Assembly (NCBI GenBank): GCA_937871705.1
Contig: CALMOO010000241.1
Location: 1 to 5,697 of the forward strand
Source: an uncultured Hymenobacter sp.
Lineage (GTDB): Bacteria > Bacteroidota > Bacteroidia > Cytophagales > Hymenobacteraceae
Direction of reading: 5' to 3'
DNA length: 5,697 nt
The notes beneath the pieces are model-generated. The model was not told where the DNA came from. It ran no database searches and saw only the letters and a list, made by a program, of their open reading frames with translations. Shown piece after piece: positions 5,471 through 5,697 of the stretch (its first letter is position 1; each line of letters begins with the position of its first letter). The translations under genes were made by a program, and so were the position numbers.

Positions 5471-5697
5471 ATGCCCGCAGCCGAGCTGCCTTCCGACCTC
5501 TCTGCCAGTCACGAGCTGCTGCACGCGTTACTTGACGTGTCGCTGCCGGGTGTTATTCTGTTCCGGCCCGTGTACGCGGCCGACGAACCGGCTACCATCA
5601 TCGACCTGGCTTACGTGCAGCTCAACCCAGCCGCCCAGCAGATGCTGAGCCTACCAGCCCAGCCGCCCGAAACCTTCCGCACGCTGTACCCCAACAC
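5471..5697 (+). CDS. PAS-domain protein, N-terminal part (probable third sensor kinase; 3' end outside window)
   Basis: An uninterrupted frame from ATG 5471 runs to the window edge: 75 complete codons and two bases, beginning 'MPAAELPSDL'. Its 'LNPAAQQMLSLPAQPPETFR' followed by 'TLYPN' matches 'LNPAGQRLLNLPAQPARTFR' followed by 'EYYPN' in PAS1 of the 1043-3862 kinase, and 'LLDVSLPGVILFRPVY' lines up with 'FFDLVPTGAALYAPLY'. It is therefore the first PAS domain of a paralogue, very probably another multi-PAS histidine kinase, although the catalytic core is not in view. In-frame stop TAA at 5414-5416 excludes a much earlier start, and ATG 5471 is the only ATG after it. The leader 'TATCCACCCGCCTTTT' before ATG is pyrimidine-rich with no Shine-Dalgarno site, and resembles the bases before GTG 1043. 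Confidence 0.85.
   Translation, partial: MPAAELPSDLSASHELLHALLDVSLPGVILFRPVYAADEPATIIDLAYVQLNPAAQQMLSLPAQPPETFRTLYPN

Overview
This window looks like chromosomal DNA from a high-GC member of the Bacteroidota, most likely a Hymenobacter-type bacterium (Cytophagales). This rests on family resemblance: soluble multi-PAS histidine kinases with repeated 'VTEQV.AR' linkers, small CheY-like 'VLLVDDD' receivers, pyrimidine-rich leaders without strong Shine-Dalgarno sites, and one exact match to the Bacteroidota -7 promoter element (TAnnTTTG). The genus is an inference from memory of these families.

Layout. Positions 1-880 (+) hold the C-terminal part of one PAS histidine kinase, whose start lies outside the window. 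A short gap follows with a clear hairpin at 921-944. From about 1043 (or 983) to 3862 (+) runs a complete cytoplasmic kinase with five PAS domains and intact H, N, G1, F and G2 boxes. After 29 bp a CheY-like receiver (3892-4227, +) follows in the same direction, but it is cut off before beta5 and the conserved Lys-Pro. On the minus strand are a single-GAF-domain protein (5083-4586) and, overlapping it as TAATG, a second CheY-like receiver (4586 to about 4211) that is broken by an in-frame TGA and a frameshift. A 387-bp AT-richer region with direct and inverted repeats (5084-5470) separates the GAF gene from a divergent third PAS gene. That gene starts at ATG 5471 and runs off the window. It is a paralogue of the N-terminus of the 1043-3862 kinase and is easy to overlook because its stop codon is outside the window.

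How it fits together. This is a signalling island built by duplication: three PAS proteins, at least two of them histidine kinases, and two receivers. Kinase 1043-3862 would be expected to phosphorylate a partner such as the downstream receiver, but both receivers here have lost their C-terminal ends. The most notable structure is the convergent junction near 4205-4215. There the plus-strand receiver runs straight into antisense DNA of the minus-strand receiver, as if one deletion had removed the 3' ends of both. I see no sign of a defence system, CRISPR, transposase, tRNA, rRNA or other clearly novel system. The real interest lies in local gene decay and paralogue turnover.
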